Below the pieces are notes generated by a model. It saw only the letters and a program-made list of their open reading frames with translations. It had not been told where the DNA came from and did no database searches. A stretch of 64,000 nucleotides of DNA from NCBI RefSeq assembly GCF_018130765.1, contig NZ_JAFCJZ010000020.1, positions 1 through 64,000 on the forward strand. Reading direction: 5' to 3'. Source of the stretch: Bradyrhizobium iriomotense (GTDB lineage Bacteria > Pseudomonadota > Alphaproteobacteria > Rhizobiales > Xanthobacteraceae). A program made the position numbers and the translations under genes. Numbering within the stretch: the first letter of the stretch is position 1; each line of letters starts with the position of its first letter. Shown piece after piece: positions 35,855-45,012 of the stretch.

Positions 35855-36550
35855 TCAGCTCAACACGAGGTCGAGCACCGCGGTATAATGGCATGCCGCG
35901 CCGGCCAAGACAAAGCCGTGCCAGATCGCATTCTGGAAGCGCAGCCGCCGCCAGGCGTGGAAGATCACGCCAAAGCTGTAGAGCAGGCCGCCCGCAAGGA
36001 TGAAGCCAAGCACCAGCGCAGGCAGCGCCTCAACCACGGGACCATAGAGCATCACCCCGCTCCAGCCCATGGCGAGATAGATGCCGACCGAGACGCGGTC
36101 GAACCGGCCGGGGTAGAAGAGCTTCAGCACGATGCCGAGAATGGCGACGCACCAGACGCCGGCGAGCAGCACCAGCGCGAACACGCTGTTCTTCAGCTCC
36201 AGGATGAACGGCGTGTAGGTCGCCGCGATCAGCAGATAGATCGCGGAATGATCGAACCGCCGCAGCAGCCATTTCGCCGGCGACACCGGCCAGAGATTAT
36301 AGGTCGCCGACAGCACCAGCATCGAGAGCAGGCCGGCGACGTAGATCGAGACCCCGACGATGTCGGTCGCCGTCGCATAGACCGCCGTCAGCACCACCAG
36401 CACGGTCGCGGCGATGAGGCCGGCGAGAACGCCGATCGCGTGGATGACGCCATCGGCGATCAGCTCGGCACGATCGTAGTCCCAGCCGATCACGTCGGCC
36501 GCGGCGTGGACGGAGGAGGATGCAAACTGTTTCAGCTGGAAGACGGTCAT
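35855..36550 (-). CDS. Haemolysin III/PAQR-family membrane protein (YqfA-like)
   Basis: A 231-residue protein with seven predicted membrane segments, of the HlyIII/PAQR family. Diagnostic pieces are ELIADGVIHAIGVLAG near the start, VLSATYNLWP, RRFDHSAIYLLIAATYTPF with the conserved D-H, and WHGFVLAGAACHYTAVL at the end, with histidines that bind zinc in family members. Bacterial members are called haemolysin III, but a toxin role is not generally supported; a hydrolase or membrane-lipid role is more likely. The ATG at 36550 starts at a normal position. It is a single gene, divergent from the YcjX gene. Confidence 0.88.
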   Translation of the reverse strand: MTVFQLKQFASSSVHAAADVIGWDYDRAELIADGVIHAIGVLAGLIAATVLVVLTAVYATATDIVGVSIYVAGLLSMLVLSATYNLWPVSPAKWLLRRFDHSAIYLLIAATYTPFILELKNSVFALVLLAGVWCVAILGIVLKLFYPGRFDRVSVGIYLAMGWSGVMLYGPVVEALPALVLGFILAGGLLYSFGVIFHAWRRLRFQNAIWHGFVLAGAACHYTAVLDLVLS

Positions 36551-36735
36551 GGCAATCCGGGAAAGGCTAAGGCAATGCCCTCTTCTATGGGTGTTTCGGG
36601 ACCGGCGCGTCGTTCAAACGGCTGAATTACCGACAAAGGCGGTGGAAGTATGAAAGCTTGATTTTCCTCAACCAGTTGCCACTTTTGTGACTAATCCATT
36701 TTGCGTACCCCTCGCCCGAGCCCCCTCACGTTCAT

Positions 36736-38205
36736 ATGGCATTCAGTTTCCAGGATATGGTCGAGGAGGCGCGGCTGTCAGCCCGGGCGCTGATCGACTA
36801 TGGCGAGCATTTCTTCAACCCGACGGTGCGGCTTGGTGTCACCGGTCTGTCGCGCGCCGGTAAGACCGTATTCATCACCGCGCTGATCCATGGACTGACG
36901 CGTGGCGGCCGGTTTCCGGTGTTCGAGGCCTATGCCTCGGGCCGGATCGCGCGGGCGCATCTGGCGCCGCAGCCTGATGATGCCGTGCCGCGCTTTGCCT
37001 ATGAGAACCATCTGCGCTCGCTGGTCGAGGAGCGGCGCTGGCCGAACTCCACCGTCGACATCAGCGAGCTCAGGCTCGTCATCGACTACCAGCGCCCGAA
37101 CGGCGCCGACCGCACCTTGACGCTCGACATCGTTGACTATCCCGGCGAATGGCTGCTCGACCTGCCGCTGCTGCAGAAAAGCTACGAGCAATGGTCCATG
37201 GAGAGCCTGGCGCTGTCGCGCGAGGCGCCGCGCGCGCATCTTGCCAGCGAATGGCACGTGCATCTCGCAACACTCAAACCCGATGCGCGCGAGGACGAGC
37301 AGGCGACGCTCGCGGCCGCAAGGCTCTTCACGGATTATTTGCGCGCCTGCCGCGACGAACGTTTCGCCATGAGCCTGCTGCCGCCCGGCCGCTTCCTGAT
37401 GCCCGGCAATCTCGCAGGCTCCCCCGCGCTGACCTTTGCGCCGCTCGACGTGCCCGCGGGCGGACAGGCGCCCGAGGGATCGCTATGGGCCATGATGGTG
37501 CGACGCTACGAGGCCTACAAGGACGTCGTGGTGCGACCGTTCTTCCGGGATCATTTTGCGCGGCTCGATCGCCAGATCGTGCTGGCCGATGCGCTCGCTG
37601 CGTTCAACTCCGGCCCGGAGGCGCTGCACGATCTCGAGGCCGCGCTTGCCGGCATTCTCGATTGCTTCAACATCGGCCGCAGCACGATCCTCTCCAGCCT
37701 GTTCCGGCCGCGCATCGATCGCATCCTGTTCGCGGCGACCAAGGCGGACCATCTGCATCATTCCAGTCACGACCGGCTCGAGGCCGTGCTGCGCCGCGCG
37801 GTCACCCGCGCCGTCGCGCGCGCGGAAAATACCGGCGCGGCGATCGACGTCGTGGCGCTCGCCGCGGTACGCGCCACGCGCGAGGCGCAGGTCGCCCATG
37901 GCCGCGACAAATTGCCGTCGATCCTGGGAACGCCGACCGCGGGCGAGAGCGCCGGCGGCGAATTCTTCGACGGCAGCACGGAGGTCGCGACCTTCCCGGG
38001 CGATTTGCCGCTGGATCCCGAGCCGCTGTTCAACGGCAAAGACGCGTTCCAAGGCCTTTCCACGCAAGCCGCCGAGAAGAGCGACTTCCGTTTCCTGCGC
38101 TTCCGCCCGCCAAAGCTCGAACGCGAGGGAACGGACGAGCCCGCGCTGCCACATATCCGCCTCGACCGTGCCTTGCAGTTCCTGATCGGAGACAAGCTCG
38201 CATGA
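36736..38205 (+). CDS. ycjX: YcjX-family P-loop protein (DUF463)
   Basis: A 489-residue GTPase-like protein of the YcjX family. The P-loop is GLSRAGKT (around residue 38), with the switch-like DIVDYPGEWLLDLPLL and TKADHL as the NKxD-type recognition motif. The family is distantly related to dynamin-type and TrmE-type GTPases; YcjX is linked to envelope stress in E. coli through its operon. It overlaps the following ycjF-type gene by four bases (ATGA), so they are translated together. The ATG at 36736 has no clear ribosome site. Its partner YcjF is a membrane protein, suggesting a role in membrane maintenance. Confidence 0.9.
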   Translation: MAFSFQDMVEEARLSARALIDYGEHFFNPTVRLGVTGLSRAGKTVFITALIHGLTRGGRFPVFEAYASGRIARAHLAPQPDDAVPRFAYENHLRSLVEERRWPNSTVDISELRLVIDYQRPNGADRTLTLDIVDYPGEWLLDLPLLQKSYEQWSMESLALSREAPRAHLASEWHVHLATLKPDAREDEQATLAAARLFTDYLRACRDERFAMSLLPPGRFLMPGNLAGSPALTFAPLDVPAGGQAPEGSLWAMMVRRYEAYKDVVVRPFFRDHFARLDRQIVLADALAAFNSGPEALHDLEAALAGILDCFNIGRSTILSSLFRPRIDRILFAATKADHLHHSSHDRLEAVLRRAVTRAVARAENTGAAIDVVALAAVRATREAQVAHGRDKLPSILGTPTAGESAGGEFFDGSTEVATFPGDLPLDPEPLFNGKDAFQGLSTQAAEKSDFRFLRFRPPKLEREGTDEPALPHIRLDRALQFLIGDKLA

Positions 38206-39230
38206 ACGATCGATCGAAGCCACGGCGGCCGGCAACGTTCCGGCTCGACGATCCCGGCGTCGTCGTTACCGAAGCCGACGAGACCAGCCGCCTCGCCCGC
38301 GCGACGATCCAGATCACGCCGGAGCCCGATCCATCGACATTGCCGGTACCGGTTCAAGCCGCGCTGCCGGCGCGGCGCGGTTTCCCCTGGGGCACGCTGT
38401 TCTGGTCGGGGCTTGCGGGATTGACGCTGCTCGGCACCGGGCTCGGCGTGGTCCGCCTGATCGAGGACCTGTTTGCGCGCAGCGAGAGCCTCGGCTTCGT
38501 CGGGCTCGGCTTCGCTTTCGTCACCGCGTTGGCGCTCGCCGTCGTGATCGGGCGCGAGGCCTTTGGCCTCGCGCGCCTCGCAACCATCGAGAAGCTGCAT
38601 GCGCGCGCTGCTGCCGTCCTTGCAAGCGACGACCGCAAGGAAAGCCGCGTCATCGTGCAGGACCTGCTCAAAATCGCTCACCAGAACCCGCAGCTCGCGC
38701 GCGCACGCGCCACGCTGGAAAGCCACGCCGGTGAGATCATCGACGGCGCGGACATGATCCGACTTGCCGAGCGCGAGTTGATGTCGCCGCTGGATGCCGA
38801 GGCGCGCCGGCTGGTGTCGTCGGCCGCGCAAAAGGTCTCGATCGTCACCGCGGTCTCGCCCCGCGCCGCGATCGACGTGCTGTTCGTGTTCGTCGCCGCG
38901 CTGCGCCTGATCCGCCAGCTCGCCTATCTCTATGGCGGCCGTCCCGGCGCACTCGGCATGATCCGCCTGCTCCGCCATGTCATCGCCCATCTCGCCATCA
39001 CCGGCGGCATGGCCGCGAGCGACAGCCTGGTGCAGCAAATGCTCGGCCACGGCATCGCGGCAAAGCTGTCGCAGCGGCTGGGCGAAGGCGTGCTGAACGG
39101 CCTGCTGACGGCGCGGCTGGGATTGGCTGCGATCGACGTGACGAGGCCGCTGCCGTTCGCGGCGCTGCCGCAGCCGAAGCTGTCGGACCTGGCGACGGAT
39201 CTGTTGCGGAAGAAGGATGACGAGGAGTAG
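38202..39230 (+). CDS. ycjF: YcjF-family membrane protein (DUF697/TIGR01620)
   Basis: A 342-residue membrane protein. The first 55 residues are cytoplasmic and proline-rich, then come two membrane segments around residues 60-85 and 95-115. A long cytoplasmic helical part follows, with SRVIVQDLLKIAHQNPQLAR and SPLDAEARRLVSSAAQKVS, and a hydrophobic region with AAIDVLFVFVAALRLIRQLA typical of DUF697. The ATG overlaps the stop codon of ycjX (ATGA), evidence of translational coupling. YcjX and YcjF always occur together; their biochemical role is unknown. A palindromic repeat follows the stop codon. Confidence 0.9.
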   Translation: MNDRSKPRRPATFRLDDPGVVVTEADETSRLARATIQITPEPDPSTLPVPVQAALPARRGFPWGTLFWSGLAGLTLLGTGLGVVRLIEDLFARSESLGFVGLGFAFVTALALAVVIGREAFGLARLATIEKLHARAAAVLASDDRKESRVIVQDLLKIAHQNPQLARARATLESHAGEIIDGADMIRLAERELMSPLDAEARRLVSSAAQKVSIVTAVSPRAAIDVLFVFVAALRLIRQLAYLYGGRPGALGMIRLLRHVIAHLAITGGMAASDSLVQQMLGHGIAAKLSQRLGEGVLNGLLTARLGLAAIDVTRPLPFAALPQPKLSDLATDLLRKKDDEE

Positions 39231-39240
39231 CGGCCTCTTC

Positions 39241-39385
39241 CCCTCTCCCCTTGTGGGAGAGGGTGGCTCGCCGCGTAGCGGCGAGACGGGTGAGGGGTCT
39301 CTATCCGCGCAGGCAGCCTCTGCCGTGTGGATAGATACCCCTCATCCGGCGCTTCGCGCCACCTTCTCCCACAAGGGGAGAAGGG
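39241..39385. repeat. Palindromic intergenic repeat, family A copy 4
   Basis: CCCTCTCCCCTTGTGGGAGA at 39241 and TCTCCCACAAGGGGAGAAGGG ending at 39385, with central GGCTCGCCGCGTAGCGGCGA and GGCGCTTCGCGCC palindromes. It is tail-to-tail between the ycjF-type gene and the glycosyltransferase gene. Confidence 0.86.
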
Positions 39386-39406
39386 AAGAGGTCCGAGCTT
39401 GCCGCT

Positions 39407-40996
39407 CTATCCGACCGAACGTTTTTCGAATTCCCCCGCCAGCACGCGCCATTGGAACAGCGGCGAGTCCTTTGGCGGCGAGAGCTCCGGGGTCCAGCCG
39501 GAGAGCTTTTCGATCACGTAGGTATCCGTCACAACACCGCGCCAGCGGCGCTCGACTTCGCCGAGCTGCTCGCGCTTCGCCGGGATATTCTCCCACTGCG
39601 ACGAACGATTGTCCGGCACACGGCCGACATAGATACCGGCGTGTCCCTTGATCTTATCCATGCCGGGATCGCGGAAATCCTGGAAGCGGCCGCGCTCGTT
39701 GATCTCGATGACGGGCACGCGGCCCCGGAACAGCCAGCGCATCATGGCGTAGGTGCGGTAGTCCGTGGTCGCGATCCAGGTCGCGCCTGTTTCATCCAGT
39801 GCGGCCTGCGCGCGCGCCGCGACCTGCTCATAGCCGGCCTCGGCGCCGATCGGATCGATCTTGCCGAGCAGATTCCAGGGCGCCGCGACGTAATAGAGGA
39901 ACACGATCACGACGAAGGCGATGCCCGAGACGATCGCCGTCTTCATCCAGAACAGGCTCGACCGGATCATCCGCGCGGACCATTTTTCCCGCGGCAGCAT
40001 GACGAGGTTCACCGCCGCAGCGGCAAAACCGACCGGCCACATGAACATCGGCCAGGTGTCGCCGACCCGGAGCGTCAGCGATTTCACCAGGAAATAGAGA
40101 AACGGCACCAGCACCGCAGTCGACAGCAGGATCGCGACCGGCTCGCGCGTGCGATAGCCGCGCCATGCGGTCGTCACCAGGGCCGACAGCACCACCGGCA
40201 GCATGACGAAACCGACGAGGCCGAATTGCAGACCGATGTAGTCGCCGACCGTCCGCAGCGAGATGCCGTAATTGGTGGTGGCGCGCACGCCCTGGAAGCG
40301 AATCGACGCCCAGTCGTGCTGCACGTTCCAGATCAAGACCGGCGAGAACACCACGAGCGCAACCAGCACGGCGAGATAAGGGAAAGGGCTGCGCAACCAG
40401 CGCCAGCGCCAGTCCGGCACCAACAGAAAGGCGGCGACCGCCGGCGCGAACAGGACCACGGTGAATTTCGACAGCATCGCGAGGCCAGCGAACAGGCCGG
40501 CCGCCAGCCACCAGCGGCCGTCGCCGCCCTGCGCGAGCCGCACCAGGGACCATATCATCGCCACCGCGAGCGGGATCATGGCGACATCAGGCGCGACCTT
40601 GGCCACTAGCAGGCCGTAATAGAGCGCGGCCTCCGGCATCAGCACGGCGAACACGACCGCCCGCGCGTCATGCGTGAGGCGCCGGACGATGTCGGCGAGC
40701 AGCAGCTGCGTCACCAGCATCGCGACGATGCCGCCGAAGCGCACCCCGAGCGGAGTGTCGCCGAAGATCGCGGTTCCGAAACGGATCAGCCAGGCGATGC
40801 CGGGGGGATGATCGAGGAAGCTGAGCGCGGCCTCCTTCGACCAGGTCCAGTAATAGGCCTCATCCGTGCGCAGCTCGATCACGGAGGCATAGATGATGCG
40901 GAGCAGCGTCATCGCCGCGATGATCAGCACGGCAACAAGGATGAGACGGCGCTCGGCGCCGTCTGGCTTCTCGGAGATGTCGGGAGCGATCGTCAC
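39407..40996 (-). CDS. GT39/ArnT-type integral membrane glycosyltransferase
   Basis: A 529-residue protein of the dolichyl-phosphate-mannose mannosyltransferase/ArnT superfamily. It has about ten to twelve membrane helices and the periplasmic-loop signature LRTDEAYYWTWSKEAALSFLDHPPG near the start, where the acidic residues form the active site. Family members transfer sugars from polyprenyl-phosphate donors to lipid A or proteins in the periplasm; acceptor and sugar are unknown. The C-terminal 150 residues form a soluble region (EAGYEQVAARAQAALDE). The GTG at 40996 is chosen because the longer frame crosses a palindromic repeat; the true start is uncertain. Confidence 0.85.
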   Translation of the reverse strand: MTIAPDISEKPDGAERRLILVAVLIIAAMTLLRIIYASVIELRTDEAYYWTWSKEAALSFLDHPPGIAWLIRFGTAIFGDTPLGVRFGGIVAMLVTQLLLADIVRRLTHDARAVVFAVLMPEAALYYGLLVAKVAPDVAMIPLAVAMIWSLVRLAQGGDGRWWLAAGLFAGLAMLSKFTVVLFAPAVAAFLLVPDWRWRWLRSPFPYLAVLVALVVFSPVLIWNVQHDWASIRFQGVRATTNYGISLRTVGDYIGLQFGLVGFVMLPVVLSALVTTAWRGYRTREPVAILLSTAVLVPFLYFLVKSLTLRVGDTWPMFMWPVGFAAAAVNLVMLPREKWSARMIRSSLFWMKTAIVSGIAFVVIVFLYYVAAPWNLLGKIDPIGAEAGYEQVAARAQAALDETGATWIATTDYRTYAMMRWLFRGRVPVIEINERGRFQDFRDPGMDKIKGHAGIYVGRVPDNRSSQWENIPAKREQLGEVERRWRGVVTDTYVIEKLSGWTPELSPPKDSPLFQWRVLAGEFEKRSVG

Positions 40997-41053
40997 GGCC
41001 GCGCTTTTCCCCGACTTGGGAGGGGGAGTCAATGTAGGGTAGGCCCTCTCCCC

Positions 41054-41216
41054 GTCGTCCCGGACAAGCGCAGCAAAGCGGAGCGCAGATCCGGGACCCA
41101 TACTCCCAGGCAGAGGTTTGACGAAGATTCGGAGTTGCCATCCCGCGCCAGAACTACTCCCTGTGGTTATGGGTCCCGGATCAGCGCGCGCTTTGGGCGC
41201 GCTTGTCCGGGACGAC
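41054..41216. repeat. Palindromic intergenic repeat, family B copy 3
   Basis: GTCGTCCCGGACAAGCGCAG at 41054 and GCGCTTGTCCGGGACGAC ending at 41216, with the central TGTGGTTATGGGTCCCGGAT element. It fills most of a 362-base stretch between the divergent glycosyltransferase and adenylate cyclase genes; I see no other gene in that stretch. Confidence 0.86.
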
Positions 41217-41358
41217 AGCGGAGTGTGACCGCGGCAGCGCGCCTTTGCCTACCCTACGATTTCGTAACCTTGCCGCGCATGTGATCCGCCCAGCTGTCCG
41301 CGGCGGGAATTAAACGCTAGGCTGGCTGTTCTCCTCCATGAACTGATACAACCGAATC

Positions 41359-43092
41359 ATGGCCACCGCTCCCGTCCACATGCCCGAACTCGTCCGCGCG
41401 ACCAGCGTGCGGCAGGTGCGGCTCGTCTGCGGCATCATCCTGTTCTCTTATGTGGTCAGCCATTTCCTCAACCATGCGCTCGGCAACATCTCGGTCGACG
41501 CCATGGAGGCCGGTGTCCACTACCACATGCTGTTCTGGCAGTTCCTGCCCGTCGCGATCGTGTTCTACACCGCGGCGCTGACCCATATGGGGCTCGGCAT
41601 CTACGCGCTGTATCAGCGCCGGCAGTTCCGCTGGAAGACCATCGAGCCGCTGCAGCTCGTGCTGGGGCTGAGCATCCCGGCCCTCGTCATGGCGCATGTG
41701 ATCGGCGTGCGACTGGGCCAGACGCTGTACGGACACCAAAAACTCTATCCGCAGGAGCTCTATCTGTTCTTCATCGGCGCGCCCGGCCGGCTCTGGCAGA
41801 TGACGATCCTGCTGCTGATCGCCTGGGTGCACGGCTGCATCGGCATCTATTTCTGGCTTCGCCTGAAGCCGTTCTTCACGCGCGCGGCGCCCTATCTGCT
41901 CGCGGCTGCCGTGCTGGTGCCGACCCTGTCGCTGCTCGGAATCTACCAGGGCGGCCGCAGTGTTGAGATCGACGCCGACGACGGGGAATGGCGTACGCAC
42001 AACCTCACGCGCCGTCAGCTTGGCTCGATCGCCGAAGCCAATACGCTCGACCGCATCACCGGCGGCCTCACCGCCGGCTATTTCGGGTTGCTGGGACTGG
42101 CGCTGGCGGCGCGCGGCGTGCGGGCCTGGCGCGAGCGGCGCGGCGGCATGATCGCGCTGTCCTACGGCAACGGCAAGACGGTGCGCGTGCCAAAGGGCCT
42201 CTCCGTGCTGGAAGCGAGCCTGCGCCACAACGTCCCGCATGCCAGCGTCTGCGGCGGCCGCGCCCGCTGCTCGACCTGCCGCATCCGCATCATCGGCGAC
42301 CATGGCGCCCTGCCCCAGCCGTCGCAGCGCGAGGCCTTCGTGCTGGCCCGTGTCGGCACCGCCGATCCCTCGATCCGGCTGGCGTGCCAGCTGCGTCCGG
42401 ACTGCGACCTCTCCTTCTTCCAGCTCTTCACGCCCCACACCCATGCGACGGACGGGCAGGCCACGACGCCAGCGCGCATCGGCCAGGAGCGCTATCTCGT
42501 CAGCCTGTTCGTGGACATGCGCGGCTCGACGCAGCTCGCCGAGAAGCGGCTGCCGTTCGACACCGTCTTCATCGTCAACCGTTTCCTCGGCGCGGTGTCG
42601 CAGGCCGTGATCGCGAATGGCGGCCAGCCCAACCAGTTCGTCGGCGACGGTATGTTGGCGCTGTTCGGGCTGTCGGCGGATCCGCAAGAGGCCTGCCGGC
42701 AGGCGCTGAAAGCTGCCAGCAGCCTCGCTGCGAATATCGACGAGTTGAATCAGCTCCTCAGCCACGATCTGCGCCAGCCGATCCGCTTCGGCATCGGCAT
42801 ACACGGCGGCGAGGTCATCATCGGCGACATCGGCTATCGCGATCACATCGTCTTCACGGCCCTCGGCGATGCCGTCAACGTCGCCGCCCGCCTCCAGGAC
42901 ATGACCAAGACGCTCGCCTGCGAGGCGATCGTCTCCGAGGAAGTGCGCCGCACCGCCGGCCTTGCGGACGACGCCCTACCGCAGCAGGAGGTCGCGATCC
43001 GCGGCCGCGACGAGCCGATGGCCGTGCGCGTGGTCGCGGATGCGAGGGAGCTGGCGGGGCTGGTCGATCGCAGCGCACGCGTGGCGGCGTAA
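41359..43092 (+). CDS. cyaC: CyaC-like membrane adenylate cyclase with dihaem-type anchor and [2Fe-2S] domain
   Basis: A 577-residue class III adenylate cyclase. Residues 20-260 form a six-helix membrane anchor like the cytochrome b part of succinate dehydrogenase, with histidines at 35, 76, 113 and 158 as likely haem ligands. Residues 265-350 are a ferredoxin-type [2Fe-2S] domain with Cys298, Cys304, Cys307 and Cys343. The cyclase domain (380-545) has metal Asp386 (LFVDMRGS) and Asp430 (FVGDGMLALFG), and the GDAVNVAARLQ segment. Sinorhizobium meliloti CyaC has this set and responds to quinone redox state, so this protein probably couples respiratory redox to cAMP. It precedes sorAB. No strong ribosome site is seen before ATG 41359. 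Confidence 0.9.
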   Translation: MATAPVHMPELVRATSVRQVRLVCGIILFSYVVSHFLNHALGNISVDAMEAGVHYHMLFWQFLPVAIVFYTAALTHMGLGIYALYQRRQFRWKTIEPLQLVLGLSIPALVMAHVIGVRLGQTLYGHQKLYPQELYLFFIGAPGRLWQMTILLLIAWVHGCIGIYFWLRLKPFFTRAAPYLLAAAVLVPTLSLLGIYQGGRSVEIDADDGEWRTHNLTRRQLGSIAEANTLDRITGGLTAGYFGLLGLALAARGVRAWRERRGGMIALSYGNGKTVRVPKGLSVLEASLRHNVPHASVCGGRARCSTCRIRIIGDHGALPQPSQREAFVLARVGTADPSIRLACQLRPDCDLSFFQLFTPHTHATDGQATTPARIGQERYLVSLFVDMRGSTQLAEKRLPFDTVFIVNRFLGAVSQAVIANGGQPNQFVGDGMLALFGLSADPQEACRQALKAASSLAANIDELNQLLSHDLRQPIRFGIGIHGGEVIIGDIGYRDHIVFTALGDAVNVAARLQDMTKTLACEAIVSEEVRRTAGLADDALPQQEVAIRGRDEPMAVRVVADARELAGLVDRSARVAA

Positions 43093-43106
43093 GGCGCGAG
43101 CTACGC

Positions 43107-43133
43107 GGAAGGTGCGCTCCCTCTCCCGCTTGC
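43107..43133. repeat. Truncated family A repeat half
   Basis: GGAAGGTGCGCTCCCTCTCC followed by CGCTTGC is identical to the left end of the family A copy at 21618-21644, but the sequence breaks off there and continues into unrelated bases before sorA. It looks like a deletion remnant. Confidence 0.7.
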
Positions 43134-43281
43134 TTACAAACGTAACACCGGCTTGCTGCGACGCAGCGGCATGGACCTGCTGCGAAAGCACGAATTGACT
43201 TCATGCAAATCGGTGCAACAGATGAGCGCAGGTTTCGCGGTGATGACCGCGACCCAACGAAAAAGCTCCGGGAGGAGACAC

Positions 43282-44481
43282 ATGATCGACAGACGCGACC
43301 TGCTCAAGGGAGCAGGCCTTGCCGCGTTGGCGGCAGGATTTGGCGCCACCAAGGCGCTGGCCCTCGACACCGTCACCCTGCCCTTCGCCAATGGCGAACG
43401 GCCGCTGGTGAAATATCCGCAGAAGCGGCCGATGATCGGGCTCACCAGTCGGCCGCCGCAGCTCGAGACGCCGTTCGCTGTGTTCAACGACGGCCCGCTG
43501 ACGCCGAACAACGCCTTCTTCGTGCGCTATCACCTCTCCGACCTGCCCTACAATCTCGACCCCGACAAGTTCACGCTGGAGGTCAAGGGCAAGGTCGACA
43601 AGCCGCTGAAACTGTCGCTGAAAGACATCCGGAAGATGAAGGCGACCGAGATCGTCGCCGTCAATCAGTGCTCCGGCAACAGCCGCGGCTTCTTCGAGCC
43701 GCGCGTCGCCGGCGGCCAGCTCGCCAATGGCGCGATGGGCTGCGCACGCTGGCGCGGCGTGCCGCTGAAGGCCGTGCTGGAGATGGCGGGCGTGCAGAGC
43801 GGCGCCAAGCAGGTCACCTTCAACGGCATGGATGGCCCAGTCAGCGACAAGACGCCTGACTTCATCAAGGCGCTCGATCTCGATCACGCCACCGACGGCG
43901 AGGTGATGCTGGCTTACGGCATGAACGGCGAAGATCTGCCGTTCCTCAACGGCTTTCCGCTGCGCCTGGTCGTGCCCGGCTATTACGGCACCTACTGGGT
44001 CAAGCACCTCAACGAGATCACCGTCATCGACAGCGTCTATGACGGCTTCTGGATGAAGTCGGCCTATCGCATTCCCGATACGCCGAACAACGCCATCGAG
44101 CCGGGCACCACGCCGAAGGCGACGATCCCGATCAACCGCTTCACCATCCGCTCCTTCATCACCAGCGTGCCTGATGGCGCCAAGCTGAAGGCGGGAGCGA
44201 CAACCCTGCGCGGCATCGCCTTCGACGGCGGCAAGGGCATCAAGGAGGTCCAGGTCTCCACCGACGGCGGCAAGACCTGGGCGAGCACGAAGCTCGGCAA
44301 GGATCTCGGCAAATACGCGTTCCGCGAATGGAAGCTGCCGGTGAAGCTCGCGGCCGGCACCGTTGAGCTCAAGGTCCGCGCCACCGGCAATGGCGGCGAG
44401 ATCCAGCCGGATACGCCGCGCTGGAACCCGGCGGGTTATTTGCGCAACGTCGTCGAAACCGTCCGCGTCAGCGTGGCCTGA
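43282..44481 (+). CDS. sorA: Sulfite dehydrogenase molybdopterin subunit SorA
   Basis: A 399-residue periplasmic molybdoenzyme of the sulfite oxidase family. The N terminus MIDRRDLLKGAGLAALAAGF is a twin-arginine signal, exporting the folded cofactor-bearing protein. The molybdenum ligand cysteine is in VAVNQCSGNSRGFFEP. A C-terminal immunoglobulin-like dimerisation domain follows (RGIAFDGGKGIKEVQVSTDG). SorA oxidises sulfite to sulfate and passes electrons to the cytochrome SorB encoded directly downstream. ATG 43282 has GGAGGAG at ideal spacing; the longer open frame is not used. The upstream gene is a redox-responsive adenylate cyclase, though transcription in common is unproven. Confidence 0.92.
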   Translation: MIDRRDLLKGAGLAALAAGFGATKALALDTVTLPFANGERPLVKYPQKRPMIGLTSRPPQLETPFAVFNDGPLTPNNAFFVRYHLSDLPYNLDPDKFTLEVKGKVDKPLKLSLKDIRKMKATEIVAVNQCSGNSRGFFEPRVAGGQLANGAMGCARWRGVPLKAVLEMAGVQSGAKQVTFNGMDGPVSDKTPDFIKALDLDHATDGEVMLAYGMNGEDLPFLNGFPLRLVVPGYYGTYWVKHLNEITVIDSVYDGFWMKSAYRIPDTPNNAIEPGTTPKATIPINRFTIRSFITSVPDGAKLKAGATTLRGIAFDGGKGIKEVQVSTDGGKTWASTKLGKDLGKYAFREWKLPVKLAAGTVELKVRATGNGGEIQPDTPRWNPAGYLRNVVETVRVSVA

Positions 44482-44495
44482 GGGGGAGAATGATC

Positions 44496-44804
44496 ATGCA
44501 GCGCACCGTTCTCATCTCCGTCACGCTCGCCCTCGCCGCCGTGGTGGGTTCGGCGCTTGCAGCGCCGGTCAACTACAAGACCCCCGACGAGGTCGCCGCG
44601 TTCAAGCCCGGGCCAAATCTCGAAGTGGTGCAGGGCAATTGCACCGCCTGCCACTCGTCCGACTACATCAACACCCAGCCGCCGATGAAGGACAAGAAGG
44701 CCTTCTGGCAGGCCGAGGTGACCAAGATGATCAAGGTCTATGGCGCCCCGATCGACGACGCCGACGTCGGCAAGATCGTCGATTATCTGTCCGCGACTTA
44801 TTGA
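44496..44804 (+). CDS. sorB: Cytochrome c subunit SorB
   Basis: A 102-residue periplasmic monohaem cytochrome c. A signal peptide (MQRTVLISVTLALAAVVGSA) is followed by the mature protein with haem site CTACH in GNCTACHSSDYINTQPP and a C-terminal methionine (MIKVYGAP region) as possible sixth ligand. It accepts electrons from SorA in sulfite oxidation and passes them to the respiratory chain. ATG at 44496, seven bases after GGGGAG, is better placed than the ATG at 44490. The start codon lies 14 bases behind the sorA stop, so both genes form an operon. Confidence 0.93.
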   Translation: MQRTVLISVTLALAAVVGSALAAPVNYKTPDEVAAFKPGPNLEVVQGNCTACHSSDYINTQPPMKDKKAFWQAEVTKMIKVYGAPIDDADVGKIVDYLSATY

Positions 44805-45012
44805 CGGACGTCACGCGGCGCACGGGCCGATTGACCGCGAAACGGGCAAAACCGGCAAAAACGCCGCGAAGTTGAGCGGAATTCGGCAAAAGGCTGATGT
44901 GGTTTGAGCTACCAAGCCTGCCACATTCCGCGTATCCTGTTAGGACCGAACCGGCCGGTTGGCGGGGACTGGCGGTTCGCGATCTTGGAGGAAGACCCGC
45001 GGAGAAGTCGTG

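Noticed and set aside
20756..39385. CRISPR array suggested by repeated GC-rich elements
   Set aside because: The elements are dispersed between genes, are palindromic over 120-160 bases, and there are no regularly spaced short repeats or cas genes.
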